A stretch of 64,000 bases of DNA from Hyphomicrobiales bacterium (GTDB lineage Bacteria > Pseudomonadota > Alphaproteobacteria > Rhizobiales > Phreatobacteraceae). Numbering within the stretch: the first letter of the stretch is position 1; the number at the start of each line of letters is the position of its first letter. Below, one piece after another: positions 1 to 8,965 of the stretch. Below the pieces are notes generated by a model that was given only the letters and a program-made list of their open reading frames with translations, searched no databases and was not told where the DNA came from. The translations under genes and the position numbers were made by a program. The stretch is taken from the NCBI GenBank assembly GCA_017304475.1, contig JAFKKV010000031.1, forward strand, positions 61,282 to 125,281, read 5' to 3'.

Positions 1-223
1 CCTTGAGCAGGGGTGGATGGATCCTGGCCCCAGCCTCGGTCAGTTGCATGCCGTAGCGGGTGCGGCTGAACAGCGCGACACCGACACGCTCTTCCAATTG
101 CCGGATCTGCTGGCTGACCGCGCCAGAGGTGACGCCCATGGCCTCGGCGGCGAGCTTGATGCTGCCATGCCGGCCGGCTTCGGTGAAGGCGCGGAGCGCC
201 AGCAAGGGCAGGACGGATCCCAT
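1..223 (-). CDS. LysR family transcriptional regulator (N-terminal part, cut by window edge)
   Basis: Reading the minus strand from the ATG at 223 gives 74 codons with no stop before the left edge. The translation is a LysR-type winged helix-turn-helix: a segment SIKLAAEAMGVTSGAVSQQI followed by a conserved EERVGVALFSRT stretch. The effector-binding domain lies outside the window. The gene is divergent from the MFS-GST operon that starts at 345, the usual arrangement for a LysR regulator controlling its neighbour. The ligand is unknown. The family call is secure; the target is inferred from position. Confidence 0.85.
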   Translation of the reverse strand, partial: MGSVLPLLALRAFTEAGRHGSIKLAAEAMGVTSGAVSQQIRQLEERVGVALFSRTRYGMQLTEAGARIHPPLLK

Positions 224-247
224 CAGGATTTAGCTCAGCTACATTTT

Positions 248-326
248 GAAGGCAGAATGCATCGTTTCTATCGCCAGGTCGAAAGCGATATTCATGCGGA
301 AGGCAGAGTTTAGCATTTCTCCTGCC
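248..326. repeat. Imperfect direct repeat in the LysR/MFS divergent promoter region
   Basis: The 121-bp gap between the divergent LysR and MFS genes holds two copies of a roughly 28-bp unit at 248-275 and 299-326, 51 bp apart. Both begin with GAAGGCAGA, share a TTTCT block, and about 20 of 28 positions agree. The spacing and place fit binding sites for the divergent LysR protein, but no binding data can be read from sequence alone. Confidence 0.5.
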
Positions 327-344
327 TGATAGCGAGACGAACGG

Positions 345-1628
345 ATGCGTTCAAGCCCTCCCTCACAGCCCTCCATGGACAGGCCGGGCGCCGGTCCCTG
401 GCTTCTGGTCCTTGTCGGTTTCGCCGCACTGGCCGTTTCGTTCTCGGTGCGCGCGGTGCTGGGCCTGGCCATGCCGGTGATCGAAACCGAACTCGGCTGG
501 TCGCGCTCGCTGCTGTCGGGCATCGGCGCGCTGGCCTTGCTCATCATGGCCTGCGCCGCTCCCTTCGCCGGCAGGATCATCGACGACAGCGGGCCGCGCA
601 TGCTCCTGACCGGCGGGCTCGTCGCCATCGCCATTGGCGCGGGGCTCGTGTCGGTGGCCTCGTCGCTCGCACTGTTCGTCCTTGGCTTCGGCATTGTCGC
701 CGCGGTCGGTTTCACCGCGGTCGGCACCAATATCGTCGCCGCGGCCATCGCCAAGAGCTTCGAGGCCGGCCGGGGCCTCGCGACCGGCATCGGTACGTCG
801 GGCGCGACAGCCGGCCAGCTCCTCGTCGTACCGGCGGTTGCCATTCTCATGCAGACGGCGAGCTGGCGTTACGGCTTTGCGGCCCTTGCAGCCCTCGCTC
901 TCGTTCTCGCCGCCTGCGCCTTTGTCCTGCTGCCGGGACGGCGCCCGGCCACGGCCAGCGGAGCGCTGGCCCCGTCGCGCGGATCATTGCTCGGCGAGAT
1001 CGGCGCGCTCGGGCGCCTGCCGGCCTTCCATGTCCTGTTCTGGAGCTTCCTGATCTGCGGCTTCACCACCACCGGCGTGATCGAGACGCACCTCTTGCCC
1101 TATGCCGCCTTTTGCGGCTTTCCGCCGCTGCCGAGCGCCACCGCCTATGGCGTGCTGTCCGCGGTCAATCTGGGCGGAATGGTGCTGGCCGGCTTCCTGA
1201 CCGACCGCCTGCACAGGCCGACGCTGCTCGGCGCGATCTACCTGATACGCGCGCTCAGCTTCATCCTTCTCGCCTCCATCGGCCCGGATATCCGCTTGCT
1301 TTACGTCTTCGCCGTGCTGTTCGGCCTGGTCGACTATTCCACCATACCGGTGACGGTCGGCCTGGCGGCGAGCCATTTCGGCGTCAGGCGGCTCGGCCTC
1401 GCCATGGGCCTCATTTCGAGCGGCCACGCCCTTGGCGGGGCTCTGGGAGCGCTCGCCGGCGGGCTGCTCTTCGATGCCGGCGGCTCCTATGGCCTGCTCT
1501 GGTTCGGCGCCTTCGGCCTGTCGACGCTCGCCGGCCTGGTGGTCTTCCTGCTGCGCGACCAGCCGTCGGAACCGGGACGCAGCAGCGAACCGGTGCTTGC
1601 GGCCCGCGCCGGTGAGGCCACGTCGTGA
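345..1628 (+). CDS. MFS transporter
   Basis: A 427-residue integral membrane protein with about twelve hydrophobic segments, the usual size for the major facilitator superfamily. The N-terminal half carries the GWSRSLLSG stretch seen in MFS_1 members of the monocarboxylate/OFA type. A short positively charged loop around DDSGPR follows TM2, where motif A usually sits. It should move a small organic solute across the inner membrane; the substrate cannot be told. The ATG at 345 is chosen because the next in-frame ATG (375) has no ribosome binding site. Its stop overlaps the GTG of the GST gene (GTGA), so the two are probably one operon. Confidence 0.85.
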   Translation: MRSSPPSQPSMDRPGAGPWLLVLVGFAALAVSFSVRAVLGLAMPVIETELGWSRSLLSGIGALALLIMACAAPFAGRIIDDSGPRMLLTGGLVAIAIGAGLVSVASSLALFVLGFGIVAAVGFTAVGTNIVAAAIAKSFEAGRGLATGIGTSGATAGQLLVVPAVAILMQTASWRYGFAALAALALVLAACAFVLLPGRRPATASGALAPSRGSLLGEIGALGRLPAFHVLFWSFLICGFTTTGVIETHLLPYAAFCGFPPLPSATAYGVLSAVNLGGMVLAGFLTDRLHRPTLLGAIYLIRALSFILLASIGPDIRLLYVFAVLFGLVDYSTIPVTVGLAASHFGVRRLGLAMGLISSGHALGGALGALAGGLLFDAGGSYGLLWFGAFGLSTLAGLVVFLLRDQPSEPGRSSEPVLAARAGEATS

Positions 1629-2248
1629 TCAGGCTCTATACCGACAGTTCGCCGAACGGCTTCAAGGCGACCATCGCGCTCGAGGAACTGGGGCTGCCCT
1701 ATACGCTCCACCACATCCGGATCGAGGCGGGCGAACATCGCCAGCCGGCCTTCCTGGCGCTCAATCCGCACGGCCGCATCCCGGTCATCACGGATGAGGA
1801 GACCGGCATCACCCTGTTTGAATCCGCGGCGATCCTGCTCTATCTCGCCGAGAAGGCCGGCCGTCTGCTGCCGATGGACCCGAAGGCCCGCTGGGAAGCG
1901 ATCCAATGGCTGCAGTTCCACGCCGCCAGCGTCGGGCCGATCCTGGGCCAGCGGGTCCATTTCGAACTGTTCGCCAAGACCCCGATGCCCCAGGCGATCG
2001 CGCGCTATCAGCGGCTCACCGACGAAGCCTTCGCAACCCTCGACGGGCGGCTCTCGGGCCGGCCTTTTCTTGCCGGCGACGACTATTCGATCGCCGACAT
2101 CGCCACATTCGGCTGGACCCATATCGCCGACATCTGCGGCTTCCGCTTCGACCGGCACGTCAACCTGAGCCGCTGGCATGAGCGCGTCGCCGGGCGCCCG
2201 GCCGTGCAACGTGGCATCGCGCTGCCGGTCCCGGCGACCGGGCCCTAA
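1625..2248 (+). CDS. Glutathione S-transferase family protein
   Basis: A 207-residue protein with an N-terminal thioredoxin-like domain (about residues 1-80) and an all-helical C-terminal domain. The N-terminal part shows the cis-proline region GRIPVITDEE and the glutathione-contacting ESAAILLYLAEK segment. The C-terminal part has the N-capping motif in DDYSIADIATFGW. The layout resembles YfcG/YghU-type bacterial GSTs. The GTG start overlaps the MFS stop by 4 bp, which argues for translational coupling and a shared task such as detoxifying or using a transported compound. The 3' end overlaps the convergent methyltransferase gene by 4 bp. Confidence 0.88.
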   Translation: MIRLYTDSSPNGFKATIALEELGLPYTLHHIRIEAGEHRQPAFLALNPHGRIPVITDEETGITLFESAAILLYLAEKAGRLLPMDPKARWEAIQWLQFHAASVGPILGQRVHFELFAKTPMPQAIARYQRLTDEAFATLDGRLSGRPFLAGDDYSIADIATFGWTHIADICGFRFDRHVNLSRWHERVAGRPAVQRGIALPVPATGP

Positions 2249-3465
2249 CGCGAAAAGGTCGCCACCAGCTCGACATGGGCCGACCAGCGGAACTGGTCGA
2301 CCGGCGTCACGGATTGCAGTTTCCAGCCGCCGGCGATCAAGGTCGCGGCGTCGCGGGCGAACGTGCCGGGGTTGCAGCAGACAGCGACGATGCGGCCGAT
2401 ATCGGCCTTGGCCAGGATTTTCGCCTGCGTCTCGGCTCCCGCCCGCGGCGGATCGAACACCACGGCGTCCAGGCCCTTCAGGTCGGCCGCCATCATCGGC
2501 CGGCGGAACAGGTCGCGGGTTTCGGTGGTGATCGGTTTCAGGCCGGACGCACCGCGCACGGCGGAAGCAAGCGCTGCGACCGCAAGGGCGTCCGCATCGA
2601 CGGCGTGAACGCGGGTCTGCGCCGCGAGCCTCAGCGCGAAGGGGCCGACGCCGCAGAACAGATCGGCGGCCTTCTTCGCCTTGCCGACACCGTCGAGCAC
2701 CAGGCGCGACAGGATCTCTTCGCCCGCGGTCGTCGCCTGCAGGAAAGCGCCGGGCGGCAATTGCACCCTGATGGCGCCGACATGGATCGACGGCGGCTCG
2801 CGCTGCATGACGAGGTCGCCATGATTGGTCAGGCGCGCCAGGCCCTGGGCATTGCCGGCCGCCAGCAGGTCGAGGCGCTGGCGCTCGCTGAGCTTGCCGG
2901 CGCCGCGCAATTCGACGTCGAGCCCGCTATCGGTGGCGGTCACCTGGATGTCGAGCGGCTTGGCCACGCTCTCGAGCGTCCGGGCGATGGCGCGGGCGGC
3001 CGGCAGCGCGCGGTCGAGCCGCGGGTCGAGGATCGGGCAGGCGTCGATCGCAACGATGGCGTGGCTGCGTGCCGCGGCAAAGCCGACGACGAGGTCGCGG
3101 CCCTGGCCGCGGCGGGCATGAAAGGTCACGCGCCGGCGGCCGGCGCCATGGGCGTCGATCGTATCGGCGATCTCGGCCGACAAGCCGTGCTGGCGCAGCG
3201 TGGTGGCCACCAGGTCGCGCTTCCAGGCGAGATAGGAGGGCGGCGCCCAATGCTGCAGGGCGCAGCCGCCGCAGGTGCCGAAATAGCGGCATTCCGGCTG
3301 GATCCGCTCGGGGCTCGCCGTCAGGATCGCCGAGGGCAGGGCGCGTTCGTCGCCGCCTTCAACCTCCACCACCTCGCCGGCCAGGGTGAACGGCACGAAC
3401 CGGCCGCCGGCTATGCCGTCGCCGCGATGGCCGACATGGGAAATGGTCAGGCGCTCGGTGGTCAT
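2245..3465 (-). CDS. rlmD: Class I SAM-dependent RNA (uracil-5) methyltransferase, RlmD/TrmA family
   Basis: A 406-residue RNA m5U methyltransferase. A short N-terminal TRAM-like beta domain precedes the iron-sulfur cysteines in CRYFGTCGGCALQHW, with a fourth cysteine in DACPILD. The SAM-binding motif is DLFCGVGPF. FDPPRAG and the nucleophile motif VCCNPGTFARD are at the C-terminal end. The closest named families are RlmD/RlmC (23S rRNA U1939/U747) and TrmA; the exact target base cannot be settled from sequence. It is the last gene of dxs-tlyA-rlmD, with a 4-bp ATGA overlap with tlyA. This tail position after tlyA is common in alphaproteobacteria. Confidence 0.85.
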   Translation of the reverse strand: MTTERLTISHVGHRGDGIAGGRFVPFTLAGEVVEVEGGDERALPSAILTASPERIQPECRYFGTCGGCALQHWAPPSYLAWKRDLVATTLRQHGLSAEIADTIDAHGAGRRRVTFHARRGQGRDLVVGFAAARSHAIVAIDACPILDPRLDRALPAARAIARTLESVAKPLDIQVTATDSGLDVELRGAGKLSERQRLDLLAAGNAQGLARLTNHGDLVMQREPPSIHVGAIRVQLPPGAFLQATTAGEEILSRLVLDGVGKAKKAADLFCGVGPFALRLAAQTRVHAVDADALAVAALASAVRGASGLKPITTETRDLFRRPMMAADLKGLDAVVFDPPRAGAETQAKILAKADIGRIVAVCCNPGTFARDAATLIAGGWKLQSVTPVDQFRWSAHVELVATFSR

Positions 3466-4259
3466 TCTGAGGATCCGCGCCGTGCGAACATGAGGAATTC
3501 CCGGTTGCCCTCGCCGCCGGCGATCGGGCTGTCGATCACATCGACAATGGTCCAGCCGAGGGCCGCGGTCGCGGCCCTGATTTTTTCGACCGCAGCGTCA
3601 CGTGCGGCGGCATCGCGCACCAGGCCGTTCTTGCCGATCAAGGCCCGGCCCACCTCGAATTGCGGCTTGATCAGCGCGACGAGCTCGGCGGAGGCCGCGA
3701 GCAGGGTGGTGACGGCCGGCAGGACCAGGGTCAGCGAAATGAAGCTGACATCGACGACGCCGAGATCCGGGACGGAAGCGAGGCAGGGAAGATTGCGGAT
3801 ATCGGTCGCCTCGAGAACCGTCACCTCCGGCCGGCCGCGCAGCGATTTGTGCAGCTGGTCACGCCCGGTATCGACCGCGGTGACATGGGCCGCGCCGCGA
3901 TCGAGCAGCACCTCGGTGAAGCCGCCGGTGGAGGCGCCGACATCCAGGCAGGTCCGTCCCCTGGGATTGACGCCGAACCGGTCGAGCGCATGGGCGAGCT
4001 TGACCCCGCCGCGCGAGACCCAGGGATGTTCGGCGCTCGCCGAAATTTCGGCGTCGATGCCGATCTCTTCGGAGGCTTTTTTCACCAATCGGCCGGCGGC
4101 ACTGACGAGGCCGGCGGCAATCGCCGCCTGCGCCTTGGCGCGGCTCTCGAACAGGCCGCGCTCGACCAGCAGGATATCGGCCCGGCGCTTGTCGTCCTGG
4201 CGTGGGGGCGTGGCATCGCCCTCCACGGCGCCGGTCGAGACCTTGGCGGCGCTGGTCAC
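3462..4259 (-). CDS. tlyA: TlyA family RNA methyltransferase (S4 + FtsJ-like domains)
   Basis: A 265-residue protein. An S4 RNA-binding domain covers about residues 27-90 (RADILLVERGLFESRAKAQ). It is followed by the family signature HPWVSRGGVKL and a Rossmann methyltransferase domain with DVGASTGGFTEVLL. TlyA proteins 2'-O-methylate cytidines in 16S and/or 23S rRNA (C1409/C1920); older annotations call them hemolysins. The length matches the family. The gene overlaps the dxs stop and the rlmD-like start by 4 bp each, so all three are translationally coupled. Confidence 0.92.
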   Translation of the reverse strand: MTSAAKVSTGAVEGDATPPRQDDKRRADILLVERGLFESRAKAQAAIAAGLVSAAGRLVKKASEEIGIDAEISASAEHPWVSRGGVKLAHALDRFGVNPRGRTCLDVGASTGGFTEVLLDRGAAHVTAVDTGRDQLHKSLRGRPEVTVLEATDIRNLPCLASVPDLGVVDVSFISLTLVLPAVTTLLAASAELVALIKPQFEVGRALIGKNGLVRDAAARDAAVEKIRAATAALGWTIVDVIDSPIAGGEGNREFLMFARRGSSE

Positions 4260-6190
4260 GCGCTGAGCGCGCCCGGCGCCGCCCGCAGGTCGAGTGCGTC
4301 GCGGCCGAGCGCCTCGAACACTTTGGTCACGATGCCCCGGGCGTCGAGGCCGGCGCGCGCATACATGGCTTCCGGCTTGTCATGGTCGAGATAGGCATCC
4401 GGCAGCACCATGGGGCGCACCTTGCAGCCGCCGTCGAGCAGTCCGGCATCGGCCAGCGCATGCAGCACGAAGGAGCCGAAACCGCCGATCGAGCCTTCCT
4501 CGACGGTGATCAGCACCTCGTGATTGCGGGCGAGCCGGGTCACCAGGTCGATGTCGAGCGGTTTGGCGAAACGGGCATCGGCCACCGTCGTCGACAGGCC
4601 GAGCGCCCCGAGTTCCTCGGCCGCCTTCAGGCATTCGCCGAGCCGGGTGCCAAGCGACAGCAGCGCCACGCGCGTGCCCTCCTTGACGATCCGGCCCTTG
4701 CCGATTTCGAGCGGCACGCCCTGGCTCGGCATGTCGACGCCGACGCCTTCGCCGCGCGGATAGCGGAAGGCGATCGGGCCTTCGTCATAGGCGGCAGCGG
4801 TCGCCACCATATGCACCAGTTCGGCCTCGTCGCCGGCGGCCATCACCACCATGCCCGGCAGGCAGCCGAGATAGGCGACGTCGAAAGACCCTGCATGGGT
4901 CGCGCCATCGGCGCCGACCAGGCCGGCGCGGTCGATCGGAAAGCGCACGGGCAGGCCCTGGATCGCCACGTCGTGGACGACCTGGTCATAGGCGCGCTGC
5001 AGGAAGGTCGAATAGATCGCGCAGAACGGCTTGAAGCCTTCGGTCGCAAGGCCGGCGGCGAAGGTCACCGCATGCTGCTCGGCGATGCCGACGTCGAAAG
5101 TGCGGGCGGGGAAGACCTTCTCGAACAGATCGACGCCGGTGCCTGACGGCATGGCGGCGGTGATCGCGACGATCTTGTCGTCTTTCGCGGCTTCCTTGAT
5201 CAGGCTTTCGCCGAAGACCTTGGTGTAGGACGGAGCATTAGCCTTAGCCTTGACCTGCGCGCCGGTGATCACGTCGAACTTGGCGACCGCATGCAGCTTG
5301 TCGGCGGTTTCTTCCGCCGGCGCGTAGCCCTTGCCCTTCTGGGTCACGACATGGACCAGGATCGGCCCGAAATCGGCGTCGCGGACATTCTTCAGCACGG
5401 GCAGCAGGTGGTCGAGATTGTGTCCGTCGATCGGCCCGACATAGTAGAAGCCGAGTTCCTCGAACAAGGTGCCGCCGGTGACGAAGCCGCGGGCATGCTC
5501 GACGGCGCGGGTCACCGTGCGGTCGATCGTGGGGCCGAGCCGCTTCGACAGCTGCTTGCCGATGTCGCGCAGCTTCAGATAGGTCTTGCCGGAGCCGAGC
5601 CGCGCCAGATAGGCCGACATGGCGCCGACCGGCGGCGCAATCGACATGTCGTTGTCGTTCAGGATGACGATCAGCCGCTCGCCGCGCGCGCCGGCATTGT
5701 TCATCGCCTCATAGGCCATGCCCGCCGACATGGCGCCGTCGCCGATCACCGCGACGACATGGTTCCTGGCGCCTTTGAGGTCGCGGGCCACCGCCATGCC
5801 GAGGCCTGCCGAGATCGAGGTCGACGAATGCGCCGCGCCGAACGGGTCGTATTCGCTCTCGGTCCGCTTGGTGAAACCCGACAGCCCATTGGCCTGGCGC
5901 AGCGTGCGGATCCGGTCGCGCCGGCCGGTCAGGATCTTGTGCGGATAGGCTTGATGGCCGACATCCCAGATCAGCCGGTCGCGCGGCGTGTCGAAGACAT
6001 AGTGCAGGGCCGCGGTCAGCTCGACCACCCCGAGCCCGGCGCCCAGATGGCCGCCGGTGACCGAAACCGCCGCGATCGTCTCGGCTCGCAACTCATCGGC
6101 AATCTGCCTGACCTGATGCTCGGGAAGCTTGCGCAGATCTGCGGGGATCCGGATGGAGTCGAGTAGGGGCGTTGCGGGGCGATCTGTCAC
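4256..6190 (-). CDS. dxs: 1-deoxy-D-xylulose-5-phosphate synthase
   Basis: DXS condenses pyruvate and glyceraldehyde 3-phosphate with thiamine diphosphate, the first step of the MEP isoprenoid pathway. Visible motifs are DVGHQAYPHKILTGRRD, the ThDP-binding GDGAMSAGMAYEAMNNAG, the transketolase-like pyrimidine domain with GIAEQHAVTFAAGLA, and DRAGLVGADGATHAG. I prefer the GTG at 6190 (644 residues, preceded by GGTGA) because it gives normal family length just before the conserved TPLLDSIRIPADLRKL. An ATG at 6250 would add 20 residues without a ribosome binding site. It heads the operon with tlyA and the rlmD-like gene. Confidence 0.94.
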   Translation of the reverse strand: MTDRPATPLLDSIRIPADLRKLPEHQVRQIADELRAETIAAVSVTGGHLGAGLGVVELTAALHYVFDTPRDRLIWDVGHQAYPHKILTGRRDRIRTLRQANGLSGFTKRTESEYDPFGAAHSSTSISAGLGMAVARDLKGARNHVVAVIGDGAMSAGMAYEAMNNAGARGERLIVILNDNDMSIAPPVGAMSAYLARLGSGKTYLKLRDIGKQLSKRLGPTIDRTVTRAVEHARGFVTGGTLFEELGFYYVGPIDGHNLDHLLPVLKNVRDADFGPILVHVVTQKGKGYAPAEETADKLHAVAKFDVITGAQVKAKANAPSYTKVFGESLIKEAAKDDKIVAITAAMPSGTGVDLFEKVFPARTFDVGIAEQHAVTFAAGLATEGFKPFCAIYSTFLQRAYDQVVHDVAIQGLPVRFPIDRAGLVGADGATHAGSFDVAYLGCLPGMVVMAAGDEAELVHMVATAAAYDEGPIAFRYPRGEGVGVDMPSQGVPLEIGKGRIVKEGTRVALLSLGTRLGECLKAAEELGALGLSTTVADARFAKPLDIDLVTRLARNHEVLITVEEGSIGGFGSFVLHALADAGLLDGGCKVRPMVLPDAYLDHDKPEAMYARAGLDARGIVTKVFEALGRDALDLRAAPGALSA

Positions 6191-6422
6191 GATTTCACCG
6201 GCTGGCGCATGGTCCGGAAAGGTCGGAAGCGGCTTTTCCGAGGTGACCATGCGAGGACGAAGATGATCCAACACGGCGCGGACTATAGCCCACGCCAAGG
6301 GCCGAGGGTTACACCACCGACCTAAGGCGTGCAATGCAATCGGGCCAGGGCGACCGATTGGCGCAGGCGCGGCCGAATTGTGGGAGCCGGGGCAAATCCG
6401 GCCCCGCGTCGGCCCGTCGGCC

Positions 6423-7340
6423 CTATTCCGGCAGCGGAATGTAATCCTTCTCGTCGCCCGGAACGATATCGAAGCGGCGCTGGCGCCAGTTGTCCTTGGC
6501 CTCTTCGATGCGTTCCTTCGACGAGGACACGAAGTTCCACCAGATGAAGCGCGGCCCGTCCATCACGGCGCCGCCGCACAGGATCAGCCGCGCTGCCGAC
6601 ACCGCGGTCAGGGTGATGCGGTCGGTCGGCCGCAGCACCAGCATCTTGCCTTCGCCGAAAATGTCGCCCTGCACGTCGATCTCGCCGGAGACGACATAGA
6701 TCGCCCGTTCCTCGGCCTGCGGATCGACCGGCAGCTTGGCGCCCGGCTCCAGCACGATGTCGGCGTAAACCGTATCCGAGGCGGTCGGCACCGGCGCGGT
6801 CTTGCCATAGAGCGAGCCGAGCACGACGCGGATCGACTTGCCCTCGGCCTCGATCACCGGCAGCGCCGCGCGGTCGACATGCTCGAAGCCGGGCGCGCTT
6901 TCCTCCTGGTCTCTCGGCAAGGCGAGCCAGCTCTGAATGCCGTGCAGGTCGTGGCCCTTGGCCTTCAGCGCCGGATCGGTCCGCTCGGAATGGACGATGC
7001 CGCGCCCGGCGGTCATCAGGTTCACTTCGCCCGGATTGATCGGCACATAGGTGCCGAGACTGTCGCGATGCTGGATCTGGCCGGAGAACAGATAGGTCAC
7101 GGTCGCCAGCCCGATATGGGGGTGCGGCCGGACATCGATGCCGTTGCCGTCGCGAAACACGGCCGGCCCCATATGGTCGAAGAAGATGAACGGCCCCACC
7201 ATGCGGCGCTTGGCGAAAGGCAGCGCGCGCCGCACGGTGAAGCCGCCGAGATCGTGGGTGCGCGGCACGATCACCATTTCGATGGCATCGCAGGCGAGCT
7301 TGTCGCCGAGCACCGGGTCGGGCGTGGGAGAAAACGACAT
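6423..7340 (-). CDS. Pirin family protein
   Basis: A 305-residue bicupin. The N-terminal cupin shows the metal-ligand region RPHPHIGLATVTYLFSGQIQHRDSLG with HSERTDP downstream, the hallmark of pirins. Bacterial pirins act as quercetin dioxygenases or as regulators of central metabolism; neither role can be assigned here. The ATG at 7340 is taken because GAGGAGG lies at a proper distance upstream, whereas the further upstream ATG at 7370 has none. It stands alone on the minus strand, between dxs and an SDR gene. Confidence 0.9.
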   Translation of the reverse strand: MSFSPTPDPVLGDKLACDAIEMVIVPRTHDLGGFTVRRALPFAKRRMVGPFIFFDHMGPAVFRDGNGIDVRPHPHIGLATVTYLFSGQIQHRDSLGTYVPINPGEVNLMTAGRGIVHSERTDPALKAKGHDLHGIQSWLALPRDQEESAPGFEHVDRAALPVIEAEGKSIRVVLGSLYGKTAPVPTASDTVYADIVLEPGAKLPVDPQAEERAIYVVSGEIDVQGDIFGEGKMLVLRPTDRITLTAVSAARLILCGGAVMDGPRFIWWNFVSSSKERIEEAKDNWRQRRFDIVPGDEKDYIPLPE

Positions 7341-7418
7341 GGCGAGGCCTCCTCTTGTCGTCAGATGCAACGATGCCGAACGGGCTTCGCCGCCGTTACC
7401 CCACGCGCCGATATCGGC

Positions 7419-8207
7419 TCAGACGTTGCGGGTGGCGCCGCCGTCGACGCGGATCTTCGATCCGGTAATATAGCTCGCCTGTTCGGAGCAGAGGAATGCG
7501 GCGGTGGCGCCGAACTCTTCCGCCGAGCCGAGCCGGCCGGCCGGAATGGTGGCGATCGAGGCCGCCTCGACATCGGCCAGCGACTTGCCCGAGCGCTGCG
7601 AATTGGCCGCGTCGAGTTCCTTGATGCGGTCGGTGGCGATGCGGCCGGGCAGGATCATGTTGACCGTCACGCCGTCCTTGGCGACTTCGCTCGACAGGGT
7701 CTTCGACCAGCCGACGATCGACGCGCGCAGCGCATTCGACAAAGCGAGATTGGGGATCGGCTGCTCGACGCCCGAGGAGGCGACGGTCAGCACGCGGCCC
7801 CATTTGCGCTGGCGCATGCCGGGCAGGAGCTTGGCCGTGATGGCGAAGACCGGCTCGACCATGGTCTTGAAATATTTGACCCACTCGTCATCCGCCACTT
7901 CGGTCGCGGGCTTGGCCGGCGGGCCGCCGGTATTGTTCACCAGGATGTCGATCTGGCCGAGGGTCTTTTCGGCGATCGCGACGATTTCCTCGACCGCGCC
8001 GGGCGTGCCGAGATCGGCTGCGATGCCATAGGCCTTGCCCTTGCCGCGTGCCGTGATCTGTTCGGCATTGGCCTTGATCCGATCGGCCGTGCGGCCGACC
8101 AGCATGACGGTCACGCCTTCGGCGGCGAGCGCTTCGGCGATGCCCAGGCCCAGGCCCCGGCTCGACGCCAGTACCAGGGCTTTCTTGTTCGAAAGGCCGA
8201 AATCCAT
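7419..8207 (-). CDS. SDR family oxidoreductase
   Basis: A 262-residue short-chain dehydrogenase/reductase. The N-terminal nucleotide-binding motif is atypical but recognisable (SSRGLGLGIAEALA), followed by DILVNNTGGPPAKPATE. Most of the fold is present with a C-terminal GSKIRVDGGATRNV. The usual YxxxK pair is not obvious: the expected region reads PNLALSNALRASIVGWSKTLS, in the manner of the divergent FabG-like 3-oxoacyl-reductase relatives. A strong ribosome binding site (TGAGGAGGACAG) fixes the ATG at 8207. The substrate is unknown. Confidence 0.88.
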   Translation of the reverse strand: MDFGLSNKKALVLASSRGLGLGIAEALAAEGVTVMLVGRTADRIKANAEQITARGKGKAYGIAADLGTPGAVEEIVAIAEKTLGQIDILVNNTGGPPAKPATEVADDEWVKYFKTMVEPVFAITAKLLPGMRQRKWGRVLTVASSGVEQPIPNLALSNALRASIVGWSKTLSSEVAKDGVTVNMILPGRIATDRIKELDAANSQRSGKSLADVEAASIATIPAGRLGSAEEFGATAAFLCSEQASYITGSKIRVDGGATRNV

Positions 8208-8295
8208 TCTGTCCTCCTCAATTCGGGGGCGAACACAAGCCCGAAGCCGCGCCCGGCGCAAGAGGACGGCATGCGGGACAGCCCAGCAAAATTCC

Positions 8296-8913
8296 TCAGC
8301 GCGCCCGCGAAACGGCAAGCCAGACGCCGCCGCCGATCAGGACGCCGCCGCTGACCCGCGACATCAACCGGATGCGGGCCTGCGTCAGGCTGCGGCTGGT
8401 CCGTCCGCAGAAAATCGCATAGGCGCTGTCGGTCACTGCCGCGCAGGCCATGGCGGTGAGGCCCATGACGGCGATCTGCAGGCCGTGCGGGCGCGCCGGA
8501 TCGATGAATTGCGGAAAGAAGGCGCCGAAAAAGACCAGCGTCTTCGGATTGGACAAGGCGACCAGCAGGCCCTGCAGGAAGAAACCGCCGCGTGGCGCGA
8601 CCGGCACGGCTCCCGCCGCGCTCTCGGCATTGGCCGAGCGGATCATCTTCCAGCCGAGCCAGATCAGATAGGCGGCGCCGACCAGCCTGACCCATTCGAA
8701 CCAGTGGCCCATGGCGGCGATGACCGAATTCAGCCCGATGCCGACCACCGCGATCATGATGGCGAGACCGAGCTGCGTGCCGGCAACGTTGGCGAGCCCG
8801 GCGCGGGTGCCGTGTTTCAGGCCATTGGCGATGATCAGCGTGACCGTCGGGCCCGGCACCAGGACGATGACGAGACAGGCGACAAGATAGGCCGAGTAGA
8901 GTTCGAGCGACAT
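8296..8913 (-). CDS. LysE/RhtB family amino-acid exporter
   Basis: A 205-residue membrane protein with about six hydrophobic segments. It opens with the family signature VPGPTVTLIIANGLKHGTRA and a later LLVALSNPKTLVFFGAFFPQF. These proteins export amino acids or homoserine-like compounds from the cytoplasm by proton antiport; the substrate cannot be named. It precedes the SDR gene on the same strand with an 88-bp gap, so co-transcription is possible but not evident. Confidence 0.9.
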   Translation of the reverse strand: MSLELYSAYLVACLVIVLVPGPTVTLIIANGLKHGTRAGLANVAGTQLGLAIMIAVVGIGLNSVIAAMGHWFEWVRLVGAAYLIWLGWKMIRSANAESAAGAVPVAPRGGFFLQGLLVALSNPKTLVFFGAFFPQFIDPARPHGLQIAVMGLTAMACAAVTDSAYAIFCGRTSRSLTQARIRLMSRVSGGVLIGGGVWLAVSRAR

Positions 8914-8965
8914 GCGTATCCATCTCCGGTCCGCGCCGCGCGTCGCGCGGGCAATCTGGGTTATC

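Noticed and set aside
2275..4266. A 663-codon plus-strand frame opposite rlmD-like and tlyA
   Set aside because: Antisense shadow of genes with clear catalytic motifs and overlapping starts.
6378..8354. A 658-codon plus-strand frame opposite pirin and SDR
   Set aside because: Same reason: antisense shadow of two genes with strong ribosome binding sites and conserved motifs.
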